This document shows positions 47,960 through 60,528 of a DNA stretch of 64,000 nucleotides, in pieces. Location of the stretch: the NCBI GenBank assembly GCA_008828725.1, contig MEHQ01002099.1, forward strand, positions 572,576-636,575, written 5' to 3'. This DNA is from Saccharina japonica. Lineage: Eukaryota > Sar > Phaeophyceae > Laminariales > Laminariaceae. The position numbers and the translations under genes are program-made. Numbering within the stretch: the first letter of the stretch is position 1; every line of letters starts with the position of its first letter. The notes beneath the pieces were generated by a model. The model was not told the DNA's origin. It saw only the letters and a program-made list of their open reading frames with translations, and did no database searches.

Positions 47960-48095
47960 CAGCGTAGTATCTCTGTGTCGTAGTTGTGTGACCACAGAAC
48001 TGGTCTCTCTCTAGGATGAAGAATCGGCACGGACACTGGGTGTGCTGGATGTCGACGGGTAGAAAGGACGGTTTAATGTGAAGAACACACACAGC
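47960..48095 (+). repeat. Dispersed repeat D, copy 3
   Basis: About 85% identical by eye to 46305-46435 and in the same orientation. Confidence 0.8.
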
Positions 48096-48305
48096 ACAGG
48101 CAGCAGCGGCAAGCAGCGGCAAGTAGCACAGCGGGCATCCCGACTCCCGACAGTAGACATCAAGCCGGGCAGCCGTAGGAACAGACCGATAGCCGCAGAG
48201 ACCACGAAGTCTCGAAACAGGAGGAGCTGGAGTATTGTCGTGTTGAAGCGCGGCGGTGGGATGCGGCCAGTGTAAGGCATGTTCTGCGCCTTGCCTATCG
48301 TAGAA

Positions 48306-48547
48306 TAAGGGTCGTTCTTATCGAGCATTTTTTTTCCAAAAATTCCATTTTTTTTTTTTCAAAACAGGAAAAGCAAGAAAAACAGTTTTTTTTTTAAAGT
48401 TTGGAATTTCAACAGTGGGCAAAATATTTGGAAGGCTTCGCATTCCAATATTTGGACATAATTTTTGGAAAATACGGAAATCCTAAAAATTGCGCGATTT
48501 TTTTTTGGAAATTTTGAAAAAAAGTTTCTCGATAAGAACGACCCTAA
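48306..48547. repeat. MITE family 1 (foldback), complete copy
   Basis: About 240 bp with inverted ends AGGGTCGTTCTTATCGAG / CTCGATAAGAACGACCCT and an AT-rich TTTCCAAAA/TTTTGGAAA interior. A half copy starts the window. Confidence 0.85.
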
Positions 48548-49055
48548 GCTGGAAACGCATGAAATTGGAAGCTGCTCGCTGCTTGCTGTGTTTTTGCTTT
48601 TGGGTTTGCTGCTGCTGCTATATGTGAGTAGCTTTTGCTTACGGTGCGGCTGCCTGCCAATACCTAGTGATAGCAGCAGCGGCGGCACTGCTACTAGCTA
48701 CAGTAGCTCTCGTGCTGTCACGGTCGCCACCGCCGTTGCTAGGGTACTTGTTTGCTTGGTGTTGCTACAGGCGGTGCTTGCTTCGTACGAGGTATACACT
48801 GCCTGCCGTGTGAGAGGCAAAATATTAGATGGTCATCATCCTCATTTCACATTCCATCTTTACTTTTTTTGGCCGCGCTCTTCGATATACCCTGTCTGGT
48901 GTCTGGTATATACGGCATGAAAGGGTATAGGGTTTGCCACGTCTGTTTTTGAGTAGCTTTTATCATCGCAATCACTACAAAATGCTTTCTCGATGTGAGT
49001 TGACGATTCCAGAGCTAAAGTAACGAGGTATAAATTTATACATACGTAAGGGATA
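48548..49055. other. Non-genic
   Basis: CTGCTGCTGC-rich. The plus frame at 48465-48920 begins inside the MITE and is not called. Confidence 0.5.
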
Positions 49056-49151
49056 CCTATGTCCCGAAATAAAAGAACCGTTTGAATATTAATACGTATT
49101 AATATCCATACTTAATAATTCGGACAGTCCTCATATTTCGGGACAGAGCGG
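49056..49151. repeat. Stowaway-like MITE (family S)
   Basis: TA, CCTATGTCCCGAAATAAAAG ... CATATTTCGGGACAGAGCGG, TA. Confidence 0.8.
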
Positions 49152-49307
49152 TATGATACTGGTAATATTTCAAAGTTAGAGCGGTACGAGTACTCGGTAG
49201 TATTTCAACTTTAGAGCGGTATGATGGTATGATACTGGTAATACTAATAATACTTCAAATTTCATATCGCATACATACGTACAACGTACAAGGACCAAGG
49301 ACATTAA

Positions 49308-49396
49308 CCCTTTTAGGACTGCAGTCCCTTTTTGGGTACAAACCAGTCTAATTCCAAGTGTTTTGTCCCCACATCGGGACTGGAGTCCTAAATGGG
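49308..49396. repeat. MITE family B (piggyBac-like)
   Basis: 89 bp between TTAA (49304) and TTAA (49397). Ends CCCTTTTAGGACTGCAGTCC and GGACTGGAGTCCTAAATGGG. Confidence 0.85.
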
Positions 49397-49794
49397 TTAA
49401 GACGAGGACAAGAAAACTGCGGACTGGTACTGAAAGTGCAGCAGAGGCAGACCACAGACCAGACCTCTGTCGGTCTGTCGGGTTGAGAGTTGAGTGAGCT
49501 TCCACACTGCACTGCGTCATCACGCCATCACGCTGTCCATAACACAAAGTCTTACTCACACATCGGGATGCCCCGTACGTCGCTTCCTCCATCGTATGTA
49601 CGTTTCACCATGGGTAGCTACCCCACTAATGCTCCCGAGTAGACCTTCGCTGCCGAAAGCTTGGCCAACGATCCCCCTACACTTTGTACCGGCTTCTATC
49701 CTTCAAGAAGTCAAGATATCTACGCTATCCGAGTCACCGCCGTGTAACTAACTCTACTATACGTACGAACGAAGGCACGCCCAAGGACTCTCAC

Positions 49795-49904
49795 TCGCAT
49801 GAACGTTGTGTACACAATGCGTGTGTTGTCTTCACATTAAACCCGTTCTTTCTACTCAACCACGTCAGTACACCCAGTGCCTGTCCTGATTAATGTATAC
49901 CAGT

Positions 49905-49942
<38 letters not shown>

Positions 49943-50040
49943 CTTCACATTGAAAACCGTGCCGGTCTCTCTATCCAATACCTCCATCTATCCGTACTAA
50001 TCCAACACTTGACACGGTCGATTCCTGTGGTCACAGGCTA
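49795..50040 (-). repeat. Dispersed repeat D, two copies flanking a (TTG)n tract
   Basis: GTTGTCTTCACATTAAACCC and GTTGTCTTCACATTGAAAACC start two inverted copies; a (TTG)13-type tract lies at 49903-49941 between them. Confidence 0.7.
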
Positions 50041-50085
50041 ACTTACCCCAAAAAAGGCTAGTATAGACTCTACCAATACTTCACA

Positions 50086-50398
50086 GATTGTCCGAGTATA
50101 CTCGATACTCCGAGTATATTCGGAGTATCGAGTATTTTTCGTACTCCGAGTACTAAGAGTATTAGAGTACTGGTGGCCTACATACTCGGAGTACTTGGAG
50201 TATGAGCAGTACTGAAGGCCCAAATACTTCGAGTACTGGGAGTATGAGCAGTACTTATACTCGAGTACAAGCAGTACTCGGAGTAAAAACATCTAAATTA
50301 CTCGGAGTACTCGGAGTATCGAGAGTATTGGACACCGTACTGCGAGTACACAAAGTACCTGAAGTATTTTTTTCTCGAAAATACTCTAATATTACTCC
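50086..50398. repeat. GAGTACTCGGAGTAC palindromic repeat, block 1
   Basis: Dense irregular repeat of ACTCGGAGTACT, GAGTATCGAGTA and similar palindromes with short linkers. Block 2 (50519-50845) starts with the same CCGAGTATACTCCGAGTATC-like order. Confidence 0.85.
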
Positions 50399-50518
50399 GA
50401 GGTAATGGGAGCATCTGTGAATTTTTAAATGCTATAAACGCCAGTCACATGTTCTCAGGATCTGGGAAGAATGACGGCCAAGTCTTTAAAATGATGCAAA
50501 TATGCTCCTAACGTACTT

Positions 50519-50845
50519 CACACTCCGAGTATACTCCGAGTATCGAGTACATTTCTTACTCCGAGTACTTAAGAGTATAAGAGTATTAGCGGCCTGAATA
50601 CTCGGAGTACTTGGAGTATGAGCAGTACTCAAGCCCCAAATACTCGGAGTACAAGGAGTACCCGCAGTATCGGACCCCGAAATACTCCGAGTAAAGCAGT
50701 ATCGAGAGTGTTCATACCCGAAATACTCCGAGTACGAGCAGTATCCGGAGTATCGAACCCCGAAATACTCCGAGTACATGAAGTACCTGAAATAATTTAT
50801 CTCCAATACTCGGGACTTTACTCCAAGGTACTCGGACAACCTGTG
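50519..50845. repeat. GAGTACTCGGAGTAC palindromic repeat, block 2
   Basis: Second block. It shares with block 1 the segment GGAGTACTTGGAGTATGAGC and the overall order, so the two look like copies of one element. Confidence 0.85.
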
Positions 50846-51830
50846 CAATACTTGTAAAAACTATTAATAATATCTGTACGTACGGGTAGTGCACATATAG
50901 AGCTTGCAAGCAACCCGTGGATTGCGGTTGGCGGGACCCAACACCCAATGCTCCACACTGCAGTGCTGATGTTCTCTCTCGCCACCAGGAGGTGGTCTCA
51001 GAGCGACTGCTGCTGCTGTAGTGACGGACTGCCGCTACTACTGATGTACGTACGTAGCAGTACGTCGTGCTGAATTGCTTGCTGGACAGGTGCATCTCTA
51101 TGTTCACATTCTACTTGAACATTCCATCCTGAAAATGAAGAGGGACGAAACTCGCAGGCCAAGCGCCAAACCTGTAAACTACCCGTATTATCGAAGCAAG
51201 ACCGTATGATACAAACGTACACACGTAGCCACCCGCCTTTCAAAAAGAGCGCCGCGCTTGCGTCGGCCGGGGCGAGAGCCACGAACGTACTCCGTTCTCT
51301 CCAACAACGTTCGACAACTCTGACAACTGACAACTGACCAGCTACGAGTACGAGCTACGAGTACGTATATAGAGAGCAGAGCATTTACACAACAAGCGAC
51401 ACGTGCCTTGATACTTGACGAGCACCAAGCAGAATCAAGTAGAGATGGAATATGTAGAGGCCGATCTCCTTCGAGAAACTCTACACTACGATGTATTAGA
51501 GCACTCGTATCGTACCAGGTACCAGGTTGTCGGGCAAGTGGCTGCAGGTACAGGTACAAGTGCCGTCGAGCAGCATAATAAGTGCTCACCTTGCAACAGC
51601 GACAGATGACGTGGGATGCACCCCGCGTCCAGTGAATATACCGATCGATCAACAGCAAAATAGTTATGAAAACTGCGCGAGCGAGCACGAGGCACGGGGA
51701 CAGGCGGGGCACGAGACCCGGAGGGAGACAGGGTAGACGAAGGCGAAGGCGAAGGCGGCAGGAAAGCAGTGAGCGCGAGATGCAGCGAGACAAACCAAGA
51801 TGGAACACGTTTCGAGCTACCAGAGGACCC

Positions 51831-51907
51831 TTGTGTCCGGAAATATAAGGAGTGTTTTTAAATATATTTATGAATATGAAAAGTTCTTATATTTCCGGAC
51901 AGAGTGG
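51831..51907. repeat. Stowaway-like MITE (family S)
   Basis: TTGTGTCCGGAAATATAAGG ... CTTATATTTCCGGACAGAG then TGG and TA. Confidence 0.82.
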
Positions 51908-51923
51908 TATGGAGTCACGACTA

Positions 51924-52003
51924 CCGGTACGTCCGGAAATATAAGGGCTGTTTAATCTTTAATATGATTATTAAAACGGTCTTTATATTTACGGACATAG
52001 TGG
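51924..52003. repeat. Stowaway-like MITE (family S)
   Basis: TA, CGTCCGGAAATATAAGGGC ... TTTATATTTACGGACATAG, TGG, TA; 80 bp, 16 bp from the previous copy. Confidence 0.82.
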
Positions 52004-52137
52004 TAAATAGGGTCCCCTGTCCACCAAAAACTTCGAGGCTCTGCGGCGGTTGCAGTCAAAACATTTTTATTTTGTCTTCCGCTGTCAAAAAGTCAAAACA
52101 ACACGGCCGCTTTTTCGAAAAACAGGTGACGTGCACA

Positions 52138-52138
<1 letters not shown>

Positions 52139-52172
<34 letters not shown>
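52139..52172 (+). repeat. (CAG)n microsatellite
   Basis: About eleven CAG/CAA units. It explains the poly-Q, poly-A and poly-C frames on both strands. Confidence 0.9.
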
Positions 52173-52174
<2 letters not shown>

Positions 52175-52684
52175 AGCGCCACGACGCGTCGCGGCCTGCC
52201 CCGCGCGGTACACACCCAGAAAAACAACCTCTCAGCACTCGGCACGCAAACTTGATGCTGTTGGATGTACAACAACACCAACACTCCCCACCCAAGCAGA
52301 AAACCGACTCACTTCCACCAACGATCGCCCAAACAGTCGTCGACAGACCCGCGTATAACTCTGCCATAGCCCTCACTGCGCCACCACCACCAGAAGGAAG
52401 TTCCAGCTGGGGAGACGACAGTCGTAGTAACCACGCTAGCTGTAGTACTGGGCGCTGGCTTGGGTGCCGTCGAAAGTCGAAGCAAGCTGCAGAAGAGAGA
52501 GAGAGAGAGTTTTTTTGTTTTTTTAAGCGGCGCGTCTTTGGGTCTGTTGATGAGATTCTGTGCCTGTTGTGAAGGGGGAGGGGGGGAGGGGGCGAAAATA
52601 GAAAAAATAGAAAAAAATAGTGTTCTTGTTCTTTGGAATGTCCCATTCATTGCGTGAATCAACAAAAAATAAAAAATCATACGT

Positions 52685-52766
52685 ATCAAATTATTCGTAA
52701 ATATAAGTATTGTTTTATTATTTGTATGAATATTACTATGGTCGTTATATTTACGTCCAGATGGGG
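52685..52766. repeat. Stowaway-like MITE (family S), diverged
   Basis: ATTCGTAAATATAAGTATTG ... GTTATATTTACGTCCAGATG, then TA. Confidence 0.6.
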
Positions 52767-53082
52767 TATGATACGGTGTGTATGATACGACTCAAGTATT
52801 ATTACTTTAACTACAAAATAGTGTTGAACTGACAAATTCTGTGAATGATCGTTCTACGAATATGATACCTGGTATCAAATGTATGCCATCGTTCTATCTT
52901 CCTTTGCCTCATCAAGAGCTTTGTTGTGTGGTGCGTGGTGCCATTACATCATGTCGACGACGTGGAGCGTATATACCTGTACAGCAGCAGCAGCAGGCAC
53001 AGCCTATCTATGGGGTATGCATTTTGTATAGATAGGGTCATACCTGATAGGGCACAGCAGCAGCAGCAACAAGCAGCAGACA

Positions 53083-53083
53083 C

Positions 53084-53124
<41 letters not shown>
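53083..53124 (+). repeat. (CAG)n microsatellite
   Basis: About fourteen CAG units. Confidence 0.9.
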
Positions 53125-53127
<3 letters not shown>

Positions 53128-53438
53128 CTTTACGGCATGTACCACATCCGCCACATCCAGAGAACCACACATATAACACATGATTATTATTGATGTTTGA
53201 GCCTTCAAAGATGGTTATTTGAAGTTGGTTGTTGTGTTGTTTTAATTGTGAACAAGGCAACAAAACGCGAGTGAGTGAGCAAGTACAAGTGGGTGTGGTA
53301 GTGCCGTGTGCTCTACTGCCATGCTGTATGAGATCTAACAACAATGTTTACCGGTACTGCCACGGCCGCATACACAACGGCAGCAGCAAGCAGTCTACAG
53401 TATGAGTGGCGGTATACCCACTTCTCATCCTCCTACTA

Positions 53439-53517
53439 CCACTCTGTCCCGAAATATAAGCACCTTTATTATTGAATGTTAATGTACAAAATGTGCTTAT
53501 ATTTCGGGACAGAGTGG
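53439..53517. repeat. Stowaway-like MITE (family S), best copy
   Basis: 79 bp, flanked by TA on both sides. The inverted ends CTGTCCCGAAATATAAGCAC and the reverse complement are perfect over more than 20 bp. The outer five bases are CCACT/AGTGG. Confidence 0.92.
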
Positions 53518-54017
53518 TACATATTAACGGTAGAAGAGTAGGATGATTCGTCCGCGACACACATGGTATATGATATCCCCCCCCTCTGACCCCTGATCAA
53601 CTGGAGAAGAGTGGAAACACACCAGTGTGTGTACTCTGAGGTCTTCCTCCATCTTGCTGGGCCTTACGTACAGGCTTCGAGGGCGATATACCTATATGCT
53701 AACACTTAAAAATAGCAATCCACCCCCTGGTTGGCCGTTTAATAGCCAAACACACAATACATATATATATATAAGGAAACACCGGTTCCGCGAAGTACAG
53801 CCGAATCGAAGACGCGGCTCCTCAAAACCCACTCTGACACCTCTTTTCAACCCCGCGAGGCTGCGAAGGGAGCCTCCTGAAGGAACGCTAAAAAGGGAAG
53901 AGGAAAGGGAGCCTACCCGTAAGGGGCTCGAAAAAGTTCAGACACCGAAACTACACCTCACCCATTGCCTCACCCCCCACAGCCGGTGGGGGGGGCGGGG
54001 GGCGGGGGGGGGGGGGG

Positions 54018-54088
54018 GGTACTCATGTGTTGCTTGCGTTAGTGATTTGACCATTGACCACGCATCCCTTTCGAGACGGAGCTCCACG
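54018..54088 (-). mobile_element. LINE 3' fragment, about 70 bp, between G-tracts
   Basis: Minus strand reads from CGTCTCGAAAGGGATGCGTG to ACACATGAGTACC. On the plus strand G-tracts flank it at 53990-54017 and 54090-54101. Confidence 0.85.
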
Positions 54089-54194
54089 GGGGGGGGGGGG
54101 TCCTGGAGGAACGCCCAAAGGAGAAAAGGAAAAGAACCCTGCCCATTAGGGGCTAAAAAAACGATCAGCCACTTACGCTGCCCCGCATCTCCAG

Positions 54195-54975
54195 CCAGGG
54201 GAAGGGGGGGGGTGGCGTACTACTTTGTTACTCGCCTTAGTCATTTGACCATTGACCACGCATCCCTTTCGAGACGGAGCACCGTTCCTACTTCTAATGG
54301 AGACAACTCCGACATTTGGGCCCTCAGTACACAGAAGGTTTTCGCTATTCCTACCCCCTTCTTGTTTCGCCGCCTGTTGCGACCATCTATCTCCTAAGAT
54401 AGCCATCGTTTTCTCGCTACTATCTACGTAGTGTGCCAAACTTCTCCATGTCACATTCGTCCATTTTTCTCATTTCCTATTCTAACACAATGTGCATGCC
54501 GTTCCTCCTTCTACATTTCACATTCTCCCACTATGTGAAGTCCACTCTCTATTGCTTTGCCACAGGGGCACATCTGCGCATCTACTTCCTCCTCCCGGCT
54601 ACTGGTATACCCCCTTCTTCTTTCTGGCAGGTCCAGGTCCCCCACACGAAATCGCAGTTTCAGCGTTGTAACGAAGTCCATTGGGCCGTGCAAATACGTT
54701 TTCATTCCTATCCCTTCTCTTAACCCCCCGTACTAATATATCTAAGTGCCCCTCCCCTTCCACCTTCTTTCTTAGCGCTAGCCTTTCCCTTCTTTCTATC
54801 CTTTCTCTTATTTCTGCCTTGTACCCCCCCCAAACTTCTCTATATGGCCCGCATCTCTTTTTGGTTTCCTATGTCCTTTCATACTTTCCCGACCACGCTA
54901 TCCCACCTTAGTCTAGCTCACCCTTTGGTTACTTTCTCCAATACAGCTTTATCAACTATGGCTGGCAACCTGTCA
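54195..54975 (-). mobile_element. LINE fragment, 0.78 kb, with one internal loss
   Basis: Minus strand carries YLHGPMDFVTTLKLRFRVGD, CPCGKAIESGLHIVGECEM and the GAPSRKGCVVNGQMTKASNK tail; the segment after the zinc knuckle has short deletions. The 3' tail is C-rich (GGGGAAGGGGGGG on plus). The 5' end lies beside GGGGCGGGGGG at 54984. Confidence 0.88.
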
Positions 54976-54989
54976 TGTATGCGAGGGGC

Positions 54990-55210
54990 GGGGGGAGCGG
55001 GGTTTACTCATGTCATGCATTCCCGTAGTCGAACAACCATAGTCTCTCGCGTCCCTACAATGCCGGGACGAAGCACGTCGGGTTTTCACCGACCAGGCAG
55101 ACATTACTTGCACCAAGCGCGAAGCGCCGTGAGGTGTTGGGCGAGTCGCATGAAGGGTGGGCTGCATCCCACTAAAAGAGCTGCTTTTGAGGCGGGCTTT
55201 TTTCATTAGA
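54990..55210 (+). repeat. Dispersed repeat, partner of 30640-30790
   Basis: Matches 30640-30790 in reverse: CCGGGACGAAGCACGTCGGG, TTTTCACCGACCAGGCAG, GAAGCGCCGTGAGGTGTTGG, GGGCTGCATCC. Confidence 0.7.
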
Positions 55211-55251
55211 TGGCAGCTTGAAATGGAGGCGGGGGGGGGGGCAGGCGGGAC

Positions 55252-55640
55252 GGACGCGTGCTACGCTAGAGGTGTGAACACCGTGTTTTGTCCGAGGGTG
55301 GCAATCACTTGAGGCGCTCTATGCTAATACTAAGTCAAAACCTGATTTTGGAGGAATTTCAAAGTGCTATACGCGTATATCATACCCGATGGGCAATACC
55401 ATGGCCAACTGTAGGTGCACAACGAACAGTATTTTTGCGACACAAGAATGGACGTCCGGCGATTATTTGGTTAACTCTTTTAGGACTGCAGTCCCGTTAT
55501 GGGGACAAACCACTCTAATTCTAAGTAATCTGTCCCCAAAACGGGACTGCAGTTCTAAATGGGTTAAGGAGCCCTACCAGTCAGAAAAACGTTCAGCCAA
55601 AAAGTGCAAGTAATACCTCCATCGTAGCACGCGTCGACCA
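55252..55640. repeat. MITE family A with a nested family B element
   Basis: Ends GGACGCGTGCTACGCTAGAG and CTCCATCGTAGCACGCGTCG are inverted. Interior landmarks CAAAGTGCTATA and CAGCCAAAAAGTGC are shared with the other A copies. The B element sits at 55475-55563. Confidence 0.85.
55475..55563. repeat. MITE family B (piggyBac-like), nested in A
   Basis: 89 bp between TTAA (55471) and TTAA (55564). Middle reads CCACTCTAATTCTAAGTAAT. Confidence 0.9.
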
Positions 55641-56208
55641 CAAAATAAAGAACGCCTGTTACTCGTACAGTCCAGTGCTGTAACAGTAAATAAGGGTGAA
55701 AACGCTGAGGTGGGGCCGACCACAAGGCAGCCGATAACCTGATCTCAAAACCCGGAGCGGCCTAGAAAAACTACCGGCATACGTGTGGCACAAGCATTGC
55801 GTGTGGAAATCGACACGCGAAATCGGAGTGGAAGTCTCGTTCTTAACCCTGTGGAAACAACGTCGAAACAGAGTCGGAAAAAGGGAACATCAATTCAAAA
55901 AGCCAACCCGAAAGCCCAGAAAAAAAAAGAAAAAGAAAAACATGACAATCGAGTGCAGTGGTAGCAGGAAGGTCAACTATCCACGTCTGCTCCTCGAAAC
56001 TGATCTGCGTTACGTTGAACCTTTCATACAATTGTGCTACCTAAGTGGATCTGCAAAAACCAAGCACCCCGAACAGCCCCCATTGAAGCTGTGCAGCGGG
56101 CCGGGGGGAGCAGAAGCTTGCTCGGTTCCGGGTCGTCCAGAAAGTACTCCCCGTAGAGGTGGTCGTACATATGCGCGCTGATTTTCTCGATAGGGGTATT
56201 TCGGGGGA

Positions 56209-56313
56209 CCATAGTAAACACTGTTAAATAGAACCTACGGTACACATGAAAACCTACATATTTACCTATTTTTACTAACGATATTTGGTCCTATTTACTA
56301 TGGTCCTCCGGTA
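56209..56313. repeat. MITE family E, copy 1
   Basis: GGGGGACCATAGTAAACAC ... TCCTATTTACTATGGTCCTC; interior ATAGAACCTACGGTACAC. Confidence 0.75.
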
Positions 56314-56572
56314 TAGCAACCCACGTTTTCTGAGAGATTTTGATAATCACTTGATTATAGTATAGGGGCTCTACCCCTCGCCAACACACTGACTGTGAGA
56401 AAAAAGCTAAAAGGGTAACCAGACGATCAGTCCCGAAGCCCATAAATAGGTATGTCACGAGTACCGGTAGTTATTTTCAAACACTGGTGGTATTCCGAGG
56501 ATACCAGGATAATAAGAGGAGCCAGAAGGTCGCAATAACTATTTTTGCCAAAAAAAGTGCTGTTATCATACA

Positions 56573-56696
56573 GGGGAACACAGTAAATACTACCTGGTAG
56601 TAAATAGGACCACATATTGTTAGTAAAAATAGGTACATATATAGGTTTTTATGTGTAACATAGGTCCTATTTACTATGGTCCCCCGTAATATGATA
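56573..56696. repeat. MITE family E, copy 2 (inverted)
   Basis: CAGGGGAACACAGTAAATA at the left, TCCTATTTACTATGGTCCCC at the right. A TACCTGGTA palindrome lies at 56591. Confidence 0.75.
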
Positions 56697-56734
56697 TGTC
56701 CCTGTTGCAGCACGTGCCCGAGGGGGCGGCGCGA

Positions 56735-57148
56735 CTACGGTAGAGCTGCACCATCTGTAAGCCGTTAGCCTTCTGAGGGTGATTGATCACTGGAGGGAGC
56801 TCCATACCACCCCACCCGAAAACTGATTTCGGAGGAAAATCAAAGTGCTATATACCCGATGAGCAATCCCATTACTCATATTGCAACACAAGAATGAAAT
56901 TCCGTCGATTTTGGGTTAAGGAGCCTTTAATAGGTCATTCGGAAAAACAAGAATTCCGTCGATTTTGGGTTAAGGAGCCTTTAATAGGTCATTCGGAAAA
57001 ACAAGAATTCCGTCGATTTTGGGTTACGGAGCCCTTAATAGGTCATTCGGAAAAACACTAATTCCGTCGATTTTGGGTTAAGGAGCCTTTAATAGGTCAT
57101 TCGGAAAAACAATCAGCCAAAAAGTGCTACCTCTATCGAAGCACGGCG
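56735..57148. repeat. MITE family A with a 54-bp tandem
   Basis: Left GACTACGGTAGAGCTGCACC, right GTGCTACCTCTATCGAAGC. The interior segment with GGGTTAAGGAGCC is amplified four times. Confidence 0.82.
56899..57114. repeat. Four-unit 54-bp tandem repeat
   Basis: Units start ATTCCGTCGATTTTGGGTTA at 56899, 56953, 57007 and 57061. They differ by single bases (GGGTTACGGAGCCC in unit 3). Confidence 0.95.
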
Positions 57149-57329
57149 TCCGACCCACCCTGCCACGACACACCGTCATCGCCTCTGAACCAATACTGGG
57201 GAGATTCATATATAGGGCTCCGTTGGGGGGCACACCAAAGTGCTGTCGTGGCGGCGAAGCCAGTGAGCGCGCCGCAGCAGCCGCAGTACCCGGGTGCCAG
57301 AAAACGTTTTTTTTTCCGTTACCTTGAGG

Positions 57330-57465
57330 ATGTTCCCGTCGTTCATCAGCGGTTGGCATCCGGCAGTACAACAGGAACGCTTTTTCCCGTTACCTTGAGG
57401 ATGTTCCGGTCGTTCATTGAGGATGTTCTCGTCGTTCGTTGAGGATGTTCCCGTCGTTCATCGGC
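57330..57465. repeat. Short tandem TTGAGGATGTTCCCGTCGTT
   Basis: Four imperfect units, spaced irregularly. Confidence 0.8.
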
Positions 57466-57556
57466 GGTTGGAATCCGCCGGTACAAGCAGGCGGTGGGTT
57501 TGGCTGTGTGCGGCGCTAGTTCGGAGCGCTGACCCCAAGAGAGCAACACCATCTGC

Positions 57557-59059
<1,503 letters not shown>

Positions 59060-59330
59060 CGCATGCTACGATAGAGGTGCACCTTGTTTTTGCTGAGCTC
59101 CTCGCCTGGGGACGGAGCTCCGTAACCCACAAAAACACACACAATTCGGAGGAAAATAAATGTTCCACGACCCGATGAAGAAGACCTCATGACCTAATTA
59201 TACCCTGGAAAATATTGACACACTAATAAAGACTGAAAGTCGAACGAGTTTGGGTTAAGGAGCTCTGTCGTTCAGAAACCGTTTCAGCCAAAAAGTGTCA
59301 CTGGGACTACCTCTATCGTACGAGCACGGA
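59060..59330. repeat. MITE family A
   Basis: GACGCATGCTACGATAGAGG at the left, CTACCTCTATCGTACGAGCA at the right. An intact TTTGGGTTAAGGAGC site lies at about 59249. Confidence 0.85.
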
Positions 59331-59442
59331 CCTGTACTGCGTACATAGAGATTGACACGTGCTACGGTCGAGGTGCACCAGGCACCATTTTTAGCCTTCT
59401 GAGAGTGGTTACTTAAACAGCTCTACTCCCCACCCAAACCCT

Positions 59443-59706
59443 GATATCGATAAAATTGGAAGTGCAACGAGATGTACAATCCCAGATGCTCTAGGCATTC
59501 AAAAACACTACGTAGATTTGCGAAATAAGAGATATCGATAAAATTGAAAGTGCAACGAGATGTACAATCCCAGATGCTCTAGGCATTCAAAAACACTACG
59601 TAGATTTGCGAAATAAGAGATATCGATAAAATTGAAAGTGCAACGAGATGTACAATCCCAGATGCTCTAGGCATTCAAAAACACTACGTAGATTTGCGAA
59701 ATATTA
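59443..59706. repeat. Three-unit 88-bp tandem repeat
   Basis: Units start GATATCGATAAAATTG at 59443, 59531 and 59619 and are almost identical. Confidence 0.95.
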
Positions 59707-59737
59707 TGAAGATGATACTCCGACGAGTTTGAGTTAA

Positions 59738-59826
59738 CCCTTATAGGACTGGAGTCCCGTTTTGGGGACAAATTACTTAGAGTCAGAGTGGTTTGTCCCC
59801 AGAACGGGACTGCAGTTCTAAGAGGG
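59738..59826. repeat. MITE family B (piggyBac-like), nested in A, inverted
   Basis: 89 bp between TTAA (59734) and TTAA (59827). Middle reads AATTACTTAGAGTCAGAGTG, the reverse of the middle of 55475-55563. Confidence 0.9.
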
Positions 59827-60528
59827 TTAAGGAGCTCCTTCATTCACAAACAAAACTAGCCAAAAAGTGCTACTCGTACATCTATCGTAGTAGCCCGCGT
59901 CGATTGTACTTTGTACGACGGTACGTATCGCTGCCGTTGGTGCGCCCGTGAAGCACGCGCCCTCGAACTTTTCGCGCCTAACGCTTCCTGCCACCTCGGC
60001 GATGCGTGTACTTCCCGCACACACACGGTGACTACGAGTATATACACATGATTGGCGGATTGGTGTGGACCGCCTGGGCTCGAGGTTTTATATATATATC
60101 TCCGCCTCAAAGTATTCCAAGTGCCAAAAAACACGCGACAAACTTCTCCGTTGACACTACAGTATTAGTGAGTGGCCGGTTGTTTAGCCGCCTTTGTCCG
60201 ACGGGCCTGGCATCGAAATGTGTTCCAAGTTCCTAGTAGTTCCGCCCGATGTTGGTCACGCCTGGAAGGAAAAGACTTATATTATTCGGAGCAGTCTAAA
60301 TGTTTTTCATCGCTGATCGTGGCAGCAGCCCACCGCGCGGATGTGTTCGCAATTCCTGCTACCGCGACTGCACGGCGGACACCACCACCAACGTGCTCGT
60401 TGACCGAAACATGACACAGCGTTCCCCTACGGGGATGCCCATACAGACAATACATTTCCCGCTAGTTATTGGTCTTGGATTGTGCTCTATAGGCGTTCGC
60501 AAAACGCCGTGCACAATACGCTTGGAAC

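Larger units (their letters stand above)
59346..59905. repeat. MITE family A with an 88-bp tandem and a nested family B element
   Basis: ACACGTGCTACGGTCGAGGT at the left, ATCTATCGTAGTAGCCCGCG at the right. The B element is at 59738-59826. Confidence 0.85.

Noticed and set aside
51904..52646. 222-residue and 196-residue opposing frames
   Set aside because: Built around a (CAG)n run and two MITE ends; no conserved block.
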